Shown here: in pieces, positions 16,749 through 26,714 of the stretch
Layout: the number at the start of each line of letters is the position of its first letter
Position numbering within the stretch: the stretch's first letter is position 1
Assembly (NCBI GenBank): GCA_947576945.1
Contig: CANPTH010000049.1
Coordinates: 1 to 33,028, forward strand
Source of the DNA: an uncultured Lachnospiraceae bacterium
Lineage (GTDB): Bacteria; Bacillota; Clostridia; Lachnospirales; Lachnospiraceae
DNA: 33,028 nt
Reading direction: 5' to 3'
Translations under genes and position numbers: made by a program
Notes under the pieces: model-generated
Told to the model about the DNA's origin: nothing
The model's input: only the letters and a program-made list of their open reading frames with translations
Database searches by the model: none

Positions 16749-18269
16749 ATGAAAAGAGAGCTGATAAAAAGATATGTATTTGTTATGATTTTAATTTCTG
16801 TAATGACAGTAAATTACAGGAACAATCTGTTGGATGTGGGAAATACCTTGTTTTCATATTTTCAGGAAGACAGTGAAACTTTGGTAACGGGCATGATTAT
16901 AGCTGACAGACAGGGGATCGATACGTTGAAATATGGACTGTCCAGATATTGTGACAGTTCAGGAGAGCTTTTTTCGCTGGATAATCGGGGGGGGGGATTT
17001 CTCACGGACGATAATTGGTCCGGGGGATACTCAATATGGGAACCAAAGATATTACTGAGCAATAATATCTATACACAAACTTATGCGGTACCGGGGAATT
17101 ATGTCCGATTTGGCAGCAAAGAGAGCGTTCTTATATGTGACGCATGGGCGGACGATCCCTATTACGTCGTATTGCTGGATAAGGCTCAGCCGCTGGATCC
17201 GGATCAGTATGGTTCCCTGCAGGATATGGTATTGCTGGATCAAAACGGGGCTGCCTGCCCGGCAGGGGCAGTACTCAATTACTGCAGCCAGTATGGTCTG
17301 CAGGGTAAAGTATTCAGGCGGTGGGCAGGCTGTTTAAGCTCCGGGATAGAAGAAACAGTGAAGGTGCTTCATACTTTCTGTTCGGCGGTAACGGCATTTG
17401 TTTTTGTGCTGATCGTGCTGCTGATCCGGAAAAAATACGATGGATTAATGGGAGCCTGCTTTTATATTACTTTTTTACTGTCGCCGTGGATCGTGAATTT
17501 TGCCAGAAATTTGTATTGGGTTGAATTTACATGGTTTATTCCGATGCTGATCGGTTTGATCTGTTCGATCTATGTGGCAGACAGAAAGAAGCGTCTTTTA
17601 TGTTACTTTGCTGCTTTTATTGCGATAGCTGTTAAATGTCTGTGCGGTTATGAATATATTTCGGTGATCATGATGGGAATGTGTTCTTTTTTGCTCGCCG
17701 ATTTTATTATGTGCCGTTTTGTCGAACATGATTCGGTTAAGGCGAAACTGCTGTTCAGGACATTATTTATAATAGGATGCTGTGCCCTTATGGGATTTAT
17801 AGCCGCCGGATGCATACACGCATACTACAGAGGCGGGGGAGATGTCCTGCAGGGTATCGGGAATATCATCAGACAGGATGCTGTCAGGCGGATACAGGGG
17901 GTTGCCGATGAGACAGGCGGAGCCTCGGTAAATGCCCGGGTATGGACTGTATGCGGATTATATACCCGGTTTTCAACAGAGATTATCACCGGGCTTTCGG
18001 GCAATCTTTTTCCGCTGTTGTGTATAGCGCCGATCTGCATATTTGTCTGTGATCGTCGGAAGAAATGCATGAACCGGAACGATGTGATCCTGTATTTTGT
18101 TTTTATGGCGGCATCGGTTTCATGGTTTGTTCTGGCGAAAGGACATTCTTATGTCCATTTACATATGAATTATGTCCTTTGGTATTTTGGATATATCCAG
18201 ATATGTATTTATGTGATTCTAAAGAGGATTCGGTCCTATGTGAAATCACCTGAGAAGGATAACAGTTAA
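16749..18269 (+). CDS. Phase-variable membrane protein with extracytoplasmic N-terminal domain (ON)
   Basis: 506 residues. One N-terminal membrane helix (about 9-25) leads to an external domain of about 185 residues holding LTDDNWSGGYSIW, the motif also found at the C-terminal ends of the 10585 and 12729 proteins. Some seven or eight membrane helices follow from about residue 210, beginning ETVKVLHTFCSAVTAFVFVLIVLLI. A run of ten G (16987-16996) at codons 80-83 lies directly before the shared motif. The gene is in frame. Eleven G would give a stop nine codons later, nine G a stop after about twenty. I cannot name a family; a role in modifying the glycan outside the cell is inferred from context. 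Confidence 0.7.
   Translation: MKRELIKRYVFVMILISVMTVNYRNNLLDVGNTLFSYFQEDSETLVTGMIIADRQGIDTLKYGLSRYCDSSGELFSLDNRGGGFLTDDNWSGGYSIWEPKILLSNNIYTQTYAVPGNYVRFGSKESVLICDAWADDPYYVVLLDKAQPLDPDQYGSLQDMVLLDQNGAACPAGAVLNYCSQYGLQGKVFRRWAGCLSSGIEETVKVLHTFCSAVTAFVFVLIVLLIRKKYDGLMGACFYITFLLSPWIVNFARNLYWVEFTWFIPMLIGLICSIYVADRKKRLLCYFAAFIAIAVKCLCGYEYISVIMMGMCSFLLADFIMCRFVEHDSVKAKLLFRTLFIIGCCALMGFIAAGCIHAYYRGGGDVLQGIGNIIRQDAVRRIQGVADETGGASVNARVWTVCGLYTRFSTEIITGLSGNLFPLLCIAPICIFVCDRRKKCMNRNDVILYFVFMAASVSWFVLAKGHSYVHLHMNYVLWYFGYIQICIYVILKRIRSYVKSPEKDNS
16987..16996 (+). repeat. Poly-G tract C, 10 G, in frame
   Basis: Ten G encode the end of an Arg codon (CGG) and three Gly codons (GGG GGG GGA). The reading frame is open on both sides at this length. 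Because it lies near the start of the gene, a slip would leave a product of about 90-100 residues with only one membrane helix. Confidence 0.85.
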
Positions 18270-18296
18270 ATCTAAACAGCTGGAGGAGCCGGTTCT

Positions 18297-18917
18297 ATGA
18301 AAGAGCGGGAGTGTGGAATTGATATATTCAGGATCATGTGCTGTATTGGAGTCTTGGATTATCATATCATGGATGATGTTGTATTTAGTACAGGTGGAGA
18401 TCTGTGCCGATTTTTGTACTTTATGGGATCCTTCTGTGTTCCGGGATTTTTTCTCTTAGCAGGATATCTTGTGGGAGCAAGAGAGAATATAAGTATGTCG
18501 TATATTGAAAATAAAATGATTAGCATAATTCGAAAGTGCTTTGGGTGGGTAGTGTTCTGGATCAGCGTACATTATCTTCGGACAGGAGAAATGTATGAAT
18601 TGTGGGATCATTTTACTGCAGCGATCGAAGCCCGGGGTATATTGCCTGTCGCATGGTTTCTATTTTTGTACTGTCTGCTACTGCTGCTGGGATACCCGCT
18701 GTATCATTTCTATAAAAAATATCCCTATGTGTTTTCCGGCATGGTAGTCTTGTGGCTACTGGCATTGTCCTTCGGTTACGGATTGCATATAAGGGAGACA
18801 AGAGGGCAGCATTTATGGATACATCTTTATCTTGGATATTTTTGTGCCGGTATGGCACTGAATAGGTTAAAAGAAAAAATGTCGAGGGGGGGGGGGAAAA
18901 CTATTTTATTATATTAG
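18297..18917 (+). CDS. Acyltransferase 3 family O-acyltransferase, N-terminal part; phase-OFF at a poly-G tract
   Basis: 206 residues in the present frame. It begins GIDIFRIMCCIGVLDYHI, the R-to-H motif of OafA/WecH-type acyltransferases in which the His is catalytic, then FFLLAGYLVG and further membrane helices. The frame breaks at eleven G (18886-18896): translation ends six codons later at TAG. With nine or twelve G the frame joins the open frame downstream (to 19276), which supplies the missing helices and gives about 325 residues (nine G), the normal size for the family. ATG follows GGAGGAG. When ON the enzyme would transfer an acyl group, probably acetyl, to the surface glycan. The read-out is an OFF state or a homopolymer sequencing error. 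Confidence 0.85.
   Translation: MKERECGIDIFRIMCCIGVLDYHIMDDVVFSTGGDLCRFLYFMGSFCVPGFFLLAGYLVGARENISMSYIENKMISIIRKCFGWVVFWISVHYLRTGEMYELWDHFTAAIEARGILPVAWFLFLYCLLLLLGYPLYHFYKKYPYVFSGMVVLWLLALSFGYGLHIRETRGQHLWIHLYLGYFCAGMALNRLKEKMSRGGGKTILLY
18886..18896 (+). repeat. Poly-G tract D, 11 G, out of frame
   Basis: Eleven G at codon 197 of the acyltransferase. Frame arithmetic: upstream codons start at positions divisible by three, while the downstream open frame starts at positions with remainder two, so loss of two G or gain of one restores the gene. This is the longest of the five tracts. Confidence 0.88.
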
Positions 18918-19276
18918 CAGGTATAAATTTATGCAGCCTGTGCGTGTATGGCTATAAGGTTAGGATGGCGGAGGAATTTTTATTGCCGCATACTTATTAT
19001 GGCAGTTGGTTCTATATCACTTGGCTTGTGTCTCTGTTTTTGTTTGTCTCTATGATAGATTTTCAAAATGAGTGTTTGCGGAGAATCATTTCCGGCATGG
19101 CGTTAAATACTTTCGTCGTTTATTTAGGACATCTGCCGATCCTATTATATGTTACAGGAATATACCCATTGAGGAACACTGCCAAAGCAGTAGTATATAT
19201 TCTGATATTTTTTGTTGGTCTGCAATTAGCGGCAGAGGTATTCCGACGGTTTCCGGTGCTTAGAAAGCTAACGTGA
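18897..19276 (+). pseudogene. Acyltransferase, C-terminal part separated by the tract D frameshift
   Basis: Read with nine G, the sequence continues as YFIILAGINLCSLCVYGY, then the loop MAEEFLLPHTYYGSW and three more membrane helices (WLVSLFLFVSMIDF, ALNTFVVYLGHLPILLYV, VVYILIFFVGLQLAAEV). These are the last helices expected of an acyltransferase 3 protein. An ATG at 18944 opens this frame but has no good ribosome site and starts inside a membrane helix, so independent translation is unlikely. It is better seen as the second half of a switchable gene than as a dead remnant. Confidence 0.75.
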
Positions 19277-19320
19277 GAAGCCTTTGGATTTGAGACGAAA
19301 CAAATGAGGAGGTAAGCGCA

Positions 19321-20565
19321 ATGCTTAAGAATTTTTGGCGGGAAAGACAAATGATCATATTGGGCGCACTGATGCTGTTGGTAATCTGTGGGATGCATGC
19401 AGTACAGGCGGGGAATTATGTTGATTTTTTTCCTACAAACGGAACGTTCCAAAATTTTAATCCGGTGAGACGTCTGCTGTCAGGACAGATTCCTTATAAG
19501 GATTTTCAGGATTATTTGGGATTGGGGCATTTATATACAGGCACAATCTTTACAGCGCTGTGCGGAGGAGATTATCGGGCGAGCCTTATAGCATTTTCGT
19601 TTCTGACGATACTCAGTTTCACAATGCTTTTGATAGTGATCGGAAGTTCTGTGTATGTTAAAAGATCAGTAGTAATTGAAATGACCGGCATTATTATGAT
19701 CATGTTGTTTATGCGCCCTCTTTTGTTTGTAAATATGCTTGTCGGAACGGAGGAAATGGATGGTGCGCTGAGTGCAGCTCTTGGGCCGGGCAATTCAGCA
19801 AGATTTGTGCGGGGGCTCATATTGCCGATATCTTGTGCACTTATTGTATTGGTTTATAAACTCTATGAGTCAGACAGGATCATGAAGTTTGCAACAGGCC
19901 GGTGGAAGGAATATAGTATATTTAGTTTTTTGGGGTGCATAGCAGGTTTTGCCTTTCCGTGGAGTAATGATTATGGGATAAGCTGCTGGCTCTGTCTGCA
20001 TGTCATGCTGGCTTTGATTCTTATGGCAAAAACGGGGAGACCTGTGAAAATGCTTATTTCGGTCCTGTATACATTTCTTATATCACTCATCAGTATTTTT
20101 GTGTTCGTAGAAATATTTACAGCAGGCCATTTTAAAGAATGGTTCAGCTCGACATTTGGAATAGGAGGATGGCAGAGTTGGTATTACAATTCACCCAAAA
20201 GCTATTATTTATTTGATGTGGATTTTTCATTTATTATGCTCCTTCAGGGAATTGTATGCTTAATCTATTTGCTAAAGATCTGGAAAACTAAAGCGGTTAA
20301 AGATTCTGTTATAAGGTATGGGATACCGGCATTCGCCAATATGACAGGATTTTGTGCTGTTAATGAATATCGTATGTTAAGCGGCGGAGAATCAAGAGAG
20401 GTGGCTCTGACGGTGTTATTTGCCACTTTAATATTTGAATTTTGTCGATATGTCAATAATTGGAAAGCGGAAAAATTTGTACGAACTGCAGCGTTTGTAG
20501 TCAGCCTGGCATGGATTGTTTCTACGGCTAAAGAGGAAGTAATTTTTATAGGGGGGGGGGTATAA
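19321..20565 (+). CDS. Multi-pass membrane protein, GT-C-like, N-terminal part; phase-OFF at a poly-G tract
   Basis: 414 residues in the present frame with about ten membrane helices. After the first helix the loop NFNPVRRLLSGQIPYKDFQDYLGLGHLYTG resembles the first external loop of GT-C glycosyltransferases. The frame ends at ten G (20551-20560), read as Gly-Gly-Gly-Val-stop right after the last helix and a short charged stretch. With nine G it continues into the soluble domain encoded to 21577, giving 751 residues. ATG follows GAGGAGG by about eight bases. In the OFF state the membrane part would still be made without its extracytoplasmic domain. Family not recognised; role inferred from context. 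Confidence 0.75.
   Translation: MLKNFWRERQMIILGALMLLVICGMHAVQAGNYVDFFPTNGTFQNFNPVRRLLSGQIPYKDFQDYLGLGHLYTGTIFTALCGGDYRASLIAFSFLTILSFTMLLIVIGSSVYVKRSVVIEMTGIIMIMLFMRPLLFVNMLVGTEEMDGALSAALGPGNSARFVRGLILPISCALIVLVYKLYESDRIMKFATGRWKEYSIFSFLGCIAGFAFPWSNDYGISCWLCLHVMLALILMAKTGRPVKMLISVLYTFLISLISIFVFVEIFTAGHFKEWFSSTFGIGGWQSWYYNSPKSYYLFDVDFSFIMLLQGIVCLIYLLKIWKTKAVKDSVIRYGIPAFANMTGFCAVNEYRMLSGGESREVALTVLFATLIFEFCRYVNNWKAEKFVRTAAFVVSLAWIVSTAKEEVIFIGGGV
20551..20560 (+). repeat. Poly-G tract E, 10 G, out of frame
   Basis: Ten G at codon 411. At this length the reading is GTA TAA immediately after the tract. Nine (or twelve) G joins the downstream frame as Gly-Gly-Gly-Tyr-Asn-Arg-Glu; eight or eleven G stops within about ten codons. 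The tract sits at the junction of the membrane part and the soluble part. Confidence 0.88.
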
Positions 20566-21577
20566 CAGAGAAGGGGAATATGTAGCTGAACTGGGAGGTA
20601 ATTTGACCCATTATGGTAGCGATTTGTTAAGGACAAAGGGGTTCTTAAGCGGAGACAAATTTTTTGCAACCTATGCATCGGCACAAGAGGTGGTATCGGG
20701 CATCTTTCAGCCATCAGGAACAGATTATATCATCCATGCGTTAGGGGATGACCAGCGAGAAAAATATCTACAGTGTTTTAGAGAAGGTGATTTTCGGTAT
20801 GCCGCCACCGTGAAAGAGGAGGCCACGCTTTGGGAATATTGGATTCGGAGGGGCAATTGGTTCTTCTATAGAGAGTTATACAGGGAGTGGCATCCGGTGT
20901 ATGCGAATACTTATGAAATGTATTGGGAAAGAAATAAAGGTATAAATCATATAGCAACAGGAGCATGTTCTGTAGAGGTGCAGGAAATAGATAACGCGAC
21001 CAGGAAGATCATTGTGAGGGCAGACGCGCAGATAAATGGAATAGCGGATGTGTATATAGATTATGAAGTAAAAAAGAGTGATGGGAAAATGAGCAGGCTG
21101 TTATTTCAGAGTATGTTAAGTGTGGTAAATTCGGGAACCGTATTTTCGAGCAATCCTGGGTATGAAACAAATTATCTGCGGCCGGTTGGTGCGGAGTTTA
21201 TACCGGTTACGGTGGTAGACGGGTATGGAGAGGTTACGATAACTGCTTCGCCTGCGGCAAGCACTGAGCTGGTGTTAAATGAGGCAGCGTGTTCTGATAT
21301 TTATCAGGTTATTTTTGATTATGTTGAATGTAAGGGTATTTTCGACAGGGATTCCAACATCGTTTTCAAGGTTTCTAACATAGATAGGCATAAGAAGGCA
21401 TTGAACAGTGCAACCGGCATTGGCATACAGGGATATGAATATTCAGTGTTGGAGATCAGTTCGGATGAAGAGTTTATATATATTCTATGCGGCGGGAATG
21501 AGGCAGATTTTGCCGCAGGTTTGGATATATATAATTATAGCAATATTTTACATGTGGTGAAGGAGATGAAAGATTGA
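20561..21577 (+). pseudogene. Extracytoplasmic C-terminal domain of the 19321 membrane protein, separated by the tract E frameshift
   Basis: Read with nine G, this supplies about 338 residues continuing YNREGEYVAELGGNLTHYGS and lacking membrane helices. A tryptophan- and tyrosine-rich part (LWEYWIRRGNWFFYRELYRE) is followed by a beta-rich part (KIIVRADAQINGIADVYIDYEV). A TTG at 20603 lies three bases after GGGAGGT, too close for good initiation, so separate translation is doubtful but not excluded. The long intact open frame argues that the gene has not been dead for long. Function unknown. Confidence 0.72.
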
Positions 21578-21656
21578 AAATTAAAATTTTCAATCGCGAG
21601 ATTTGTGTCTGCGCGTTGCTTGCCACAAACTCGATAGGCGCAAAAAGCAACGCAGA
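21573..21656 (+). repeat. Palindrome plus compact pseudoknot-forming element at a gene junction
   Basis: First a near-perfect palindrome: ATTGAAAATT (21573-21582), AA, AATTTTCAAT (21585-21594). Then two interleaved pairings: CGAGATTTGTG (21597-21607) with CACAAACTCG (21624-21633), one base bulged; and TCTGCGCGTTGCTT (21608-21621) with AAGCAACGCAGA (21645-21656), two bases bulged. Interleaved order makes an H-type pseudoknot possible. It contains the stop codon of the preceding gene and a TTG start of the next. It may be an inserted repeat element or an RNA control element. Confidence 0.6.
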
Positions 21657-22467
21657 AATGGAGGAAATGATGGAAATCTATGACCGGCAAGAGGGTGTAC
21701 CCAGGTTTGCGTGTACCGAATTCAGGAATAAGGAGAAAGATTATGTTGTTCTGATACCGATCATTAATGAAGGGGACAGAATTATCAAAGAATTGAAAAG
21801 AGCAGATAAGTATCAGGTCGCAGAGAGCGCTGATCTGGTTATCTGTGACGGCGGATCATCTGACGGATGTACGGAGGAACAGAGGCTTCGGCGGTTAGGC
21901 GTCAATACATTGCTGGTAAAGCAGGATGCAGGTAAACAGGGCGCGCAGCTCAGAATGGGCATATGGTGGGCGCTGAAGAGAGGATATAAGGGCATAATCA
22001 CAATTGACGGGAATAATAAGGACAGCATTGAGGATGTGCCAAAGTTCCTTGAGAAATTACAGGAGGGATATGATCTGGTGCAGGGATCCCGTTTTATCCG
22101 GGGAGGCAGGGCAGTCAATACGCCGCTGATCAGGCTGATCTCACTGCGATTGATACATGCCCCTGTTATTTCTCTGACGGCGCGGCACAGGTTTACGGAT
22201 ACGACTAACGCATACAGGGCATATTCGGCAGAATATCTTCGGCATCCTGAAGTGCAGCCGCTTAGAGATATCTTTATGTCGTATGAACTGCTGGCGTATC
22301 TGTCGGTCAGGGCAACACAGCTTGGAATGCGGGCCTGTGAGATTCCTGTGACCAGGGCATATCCAGGGAATGGACGCACGCCGACTAAGATCAGTTTTGT
22401 CAAAGGGAATGTTGAGCTGATGAGCATTTTATTGAAAAATCTCTTTGGGGTTTATGAACCGGATTAG
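21574..22467 (+). CDS. GT2 family glycosyltransferase, DPM1-like without membrane helices
   Basis: Up to 297 residues. The GT2 core begins YVVLIPIINEGDRIIKELKRA, then ADLVICDGGSSDGCTEE, QDAGKQGAQLRMGIWWALKRGYKGIITIDGNNKDSIEDVPKFL (acidic motif DGNNKD) and GYDLVQGSRFIRGG, close to dolichyl/polyprenyl-phosphate sugar synthases. No membrane helices. The start is unclear: TTG 21574 has AAGGAG eight bases upstream and overlaps the previous stop, but the first 28 residues are encoded by the palindrome/pseudoknot element. ATG 21670, five bases after GGAGG, fits the family length better. It is the last gene of the polysaccharide operon and may charge a lipid carrier or add a sugar. Confidence 0.85.
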   Translation: MKIKIFNREICVCALLATNSIGAKSNAEMEEMMEIYDRQEGVPRFACTEFRNKEKDYVVLIPIINEGDRIIKELKRADKYQVAESADLVICDGGSSDGCTEEQRLRRLGVNTLLVKQDAGKQGAQLRMGIWWALKRGYKGIITIDGNNKDSIEDVPKFLEKLQEGYDLVQGSRFIRGGRAVNTPLIRLISLRLIHAPVISLTARHRFTDTTNAYRAYSAEYLRHPEVQPLRDIFMSYELLAYLSVRATQLGMRACEIPVTRAYPGNGRTPTKISFVKGNVELMSILLKNLFGVYEPD

Positions 22468-22638
22468 CCACCGGTATTTTACATAAGAAAATGCATGGCA
22501 ATTTCTGCTGGGCATGGAATCTATTTATGTTTATTGCATATGTATTCTCCATGAGGATAGCGATTATAGAAGACCAGTTTGCCGGTTTTGCACATTCAGT
22601 TTAGCGCAAGGTAATGATTGTGTCTTATACCAGACAAA

Positions 22639-22652
22639 CTGATCATGATCAG
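22639..22652. other. Perfect 14-base palindrome
   Basis: CTGATCATGATCAG lies between the end of the polysaccharide operon and the 3' end of the convergent small gene. No run of T follows closely enough to call it a terminator. The rest of the gap 22468-22657 shows no gene that I can support. Confidence 0.4.
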
Positions 22653-22657
22653 AAACG

Positions 22658-22849
22658 TCATTCTTTTATTTCATCAATGTCAGTGAGATCGACTCCGGCG
22701 ACGGTAAGGATTGCCTTTAGAGAGAGATACTCCCTCTTTAATTCGGCATATGTTTCGGTGGCATTTTCCTTTTTGGCAATTGTCATGTAACGTTGTATCT
22801 TTCTGAAATCGTCTATGGCAGTCTTTGTAATTTCGAGACCATTTGGCAT
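22658..22849 (-). CDS. Small conserved-looking protein of unknown function
   Basis: 63 residues, mostly charged helix (TAIDDFRKIQRYMTIAKKENATETYAELKREYLSLKAIL), ending VDLTDIDEIKE. No membrane segment or recognisable motif. ATG at 22849 is preceded on the minus strand by AGGTGA at about seven bases. It stands alone, convergent to the polysaccharide operon and divergent from carB. The good ribosome site and protein-like composition make it likely to be real. No function can be given. Confidence 0.65.
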   Translation of the reverse strand: MPNGLEITKTAIDDFRKIQRYMTIAKKENATETYAELKREYLSLKAILTVAGVDLTDIDEIKE

Positions 22850-22953
22850 ATAGATTCACCTGCTTTCTGTGCATTAAGGTTTCGGTACGTTGTCATTGTC
22901 ATATTAATTTTAGCAAATAGTAAGATTGGTGTAAAGTCACACAAAGAAGCGAA

Positions 22954-22982
22954 TTGACACCCCTGATATCTAATGATAGAAT
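22954..22982 (+). promoter_or_regulatory. Promoter of carB
   Basis: TTGACA (22954-22959), 17-base spacer, TAGAAT (22977-22982): a near-consensus vegetative promoter. It is 153 bases upstream of the carB start and produces a leader RNA containing two perfect inverted repeats. Confidence 0.8.
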
Positions 22983-23020
22983 GAGGAACGACAACGAAAT
23001 TTGACACAGCAAAGTGAGAT

Positions 23021-23072
23021 TCTGTGAAAATTTTCACAGACGGATATGCTGCAGATCCAGAGCATATCCGTC
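23021..23072 (+). promoter_or_regulatory. Two adjacent inverted repeats in the carB leader
   Basis: TCTGTGAAAATTTTCACAGA (23021-23040) is a perfect 20-base palindrome. It is followed by GACGGATATGCT (23039-23050) and AGCATATCCGTC (23061-23072), 12 perfect pairs around a 10-base loop. The two share bases 23039-23040. No run of T follows the second stem, so it is not a simple terminator, and I do not see the PyrR-binding consensus. It may be an operator plus an RNA stem. Confidence 0.55.
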
Positions 23073-23134
23073 GGAAATATTCGGAATCAGAATCACACAT
23101 AGTGGGTACGCAAAGATAAGAATGGAGGACATGT

Positions 23135-26371
<3,237 letters not shown>

Positions 26372-26374
26372 TGT

Positions 26375-26403
26375 TTGACAGATTCAAAAGACTGTGATAT
26401 GCT
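26375..26403 (+). promoter_or_regulatory. Promoter of the ABC-2 transporter operon leader
   Basis: TTGACA (26375-26380), 17-base spacer, TATGCT (26398-26403), starting four bases after the carB stop codon. Transcripts from here cross about 310 bases of structured leader before the ATPase gene at 26715. Confidence 0.75.
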
Positions 26404-26627
26404 ATCTGAAAATTTACAGCAGCAAGCTGACAGTCCGGCAATCCGGACTGTCATGTGGAGGAAAGTATGAGTACGATCAAGCAGGTTCTGTTTATAGCCA
26501 TTATGCAGGTACCGCAGATTTTTCAGATCACGGTCACAGCCTGAGGGCGGCGGGAAGCCGCCGGAGCGCATGGCCGTAAGACGGAAAGTCTTATTTGGCT
26601 ATGCGGGAATCAGGATCGAAAACAGGA
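26404..26627 (+). ncRNA. Structured leader RNA of the ABC-2 transporter operon, riboswitch or attenuator candidate
   Basis: Successive stems: GACAGTCCGG/CCGGACTGTC (26429-26452, loop CAAT); GGCGGC/GCCGCC (about 26546-26562, loop GGGAA); and a longer one with CGCAT/ATGCG, GCC/GGC and TAAGAC/GTCTTA nested around GGAAA (about 26567-26610). An intrinsic terminator follows at once, before the first structural gene. This layout is that of a regulated leader. I could not match it to a riboswitch class that I know, including SAM, TPP, cobalamin, guanidine, ZTP and fluoride types. Confidence 0.5.
26467..26544 (+). CDS. Possible 25-residue leader peptide
   Basis: A short open frame starting at ATG, seven bases after GGAGG (26457-26461), and ending at TGA 26542-26544. 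The peptide starts MSTIKQVLFIAIMQ and is hydrophobic in the middle. It lies between the first leader hairpin and the GC-rich hairpins, so a ribosome on it could influence which stems form before the terminator. There is no run of one amino acid as in classic attenuators. The ribosome site is good but the reading may be chance. Confidence 0.4.
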   Translation: MSTIKQVLFIAIMQVPQIFQITVTA

Positions 26628-26680
26628 GAACCGCATGGAAGATACACTTTAGGTGTATGGAACATGGCGGTTCTTTTTTT
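26628..26680 (+). terminator. Intrinsic terminator inside the transporter leader
   Basis: Outer arms GAACCGC (26628-26634) and GCGGTTC (26667-26673), then ATG/CAT, and an inner ATACAC/GTGTAT stem with TTTAG loop, followed by seven T (26674-26680). It sits 35 bases before the ATPase start codon, so the downstream genes need read-through or anti-termination. Confidence 0.85.
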
Positions 26681-26714
26681 GTCCTGTAAATGGAAGAAGA
26701 GGGAGGAGAAAGTC

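Noticed and set aside
16987-16996. Tract C considered as out of frame because it has 10 G rather than 9
   Set aside because: Codon counting from ATG 16749 shows the frame is open and protein-like on both sides, as one G belongs to the second and one to the third place of CGG and the last codon is GGA.
23001-23030. Second TTGACA upstream of carB as a promoter
   Set aside because: No -10-like sequence lies at 16-18 bases; the place is occupied by the palindrome.
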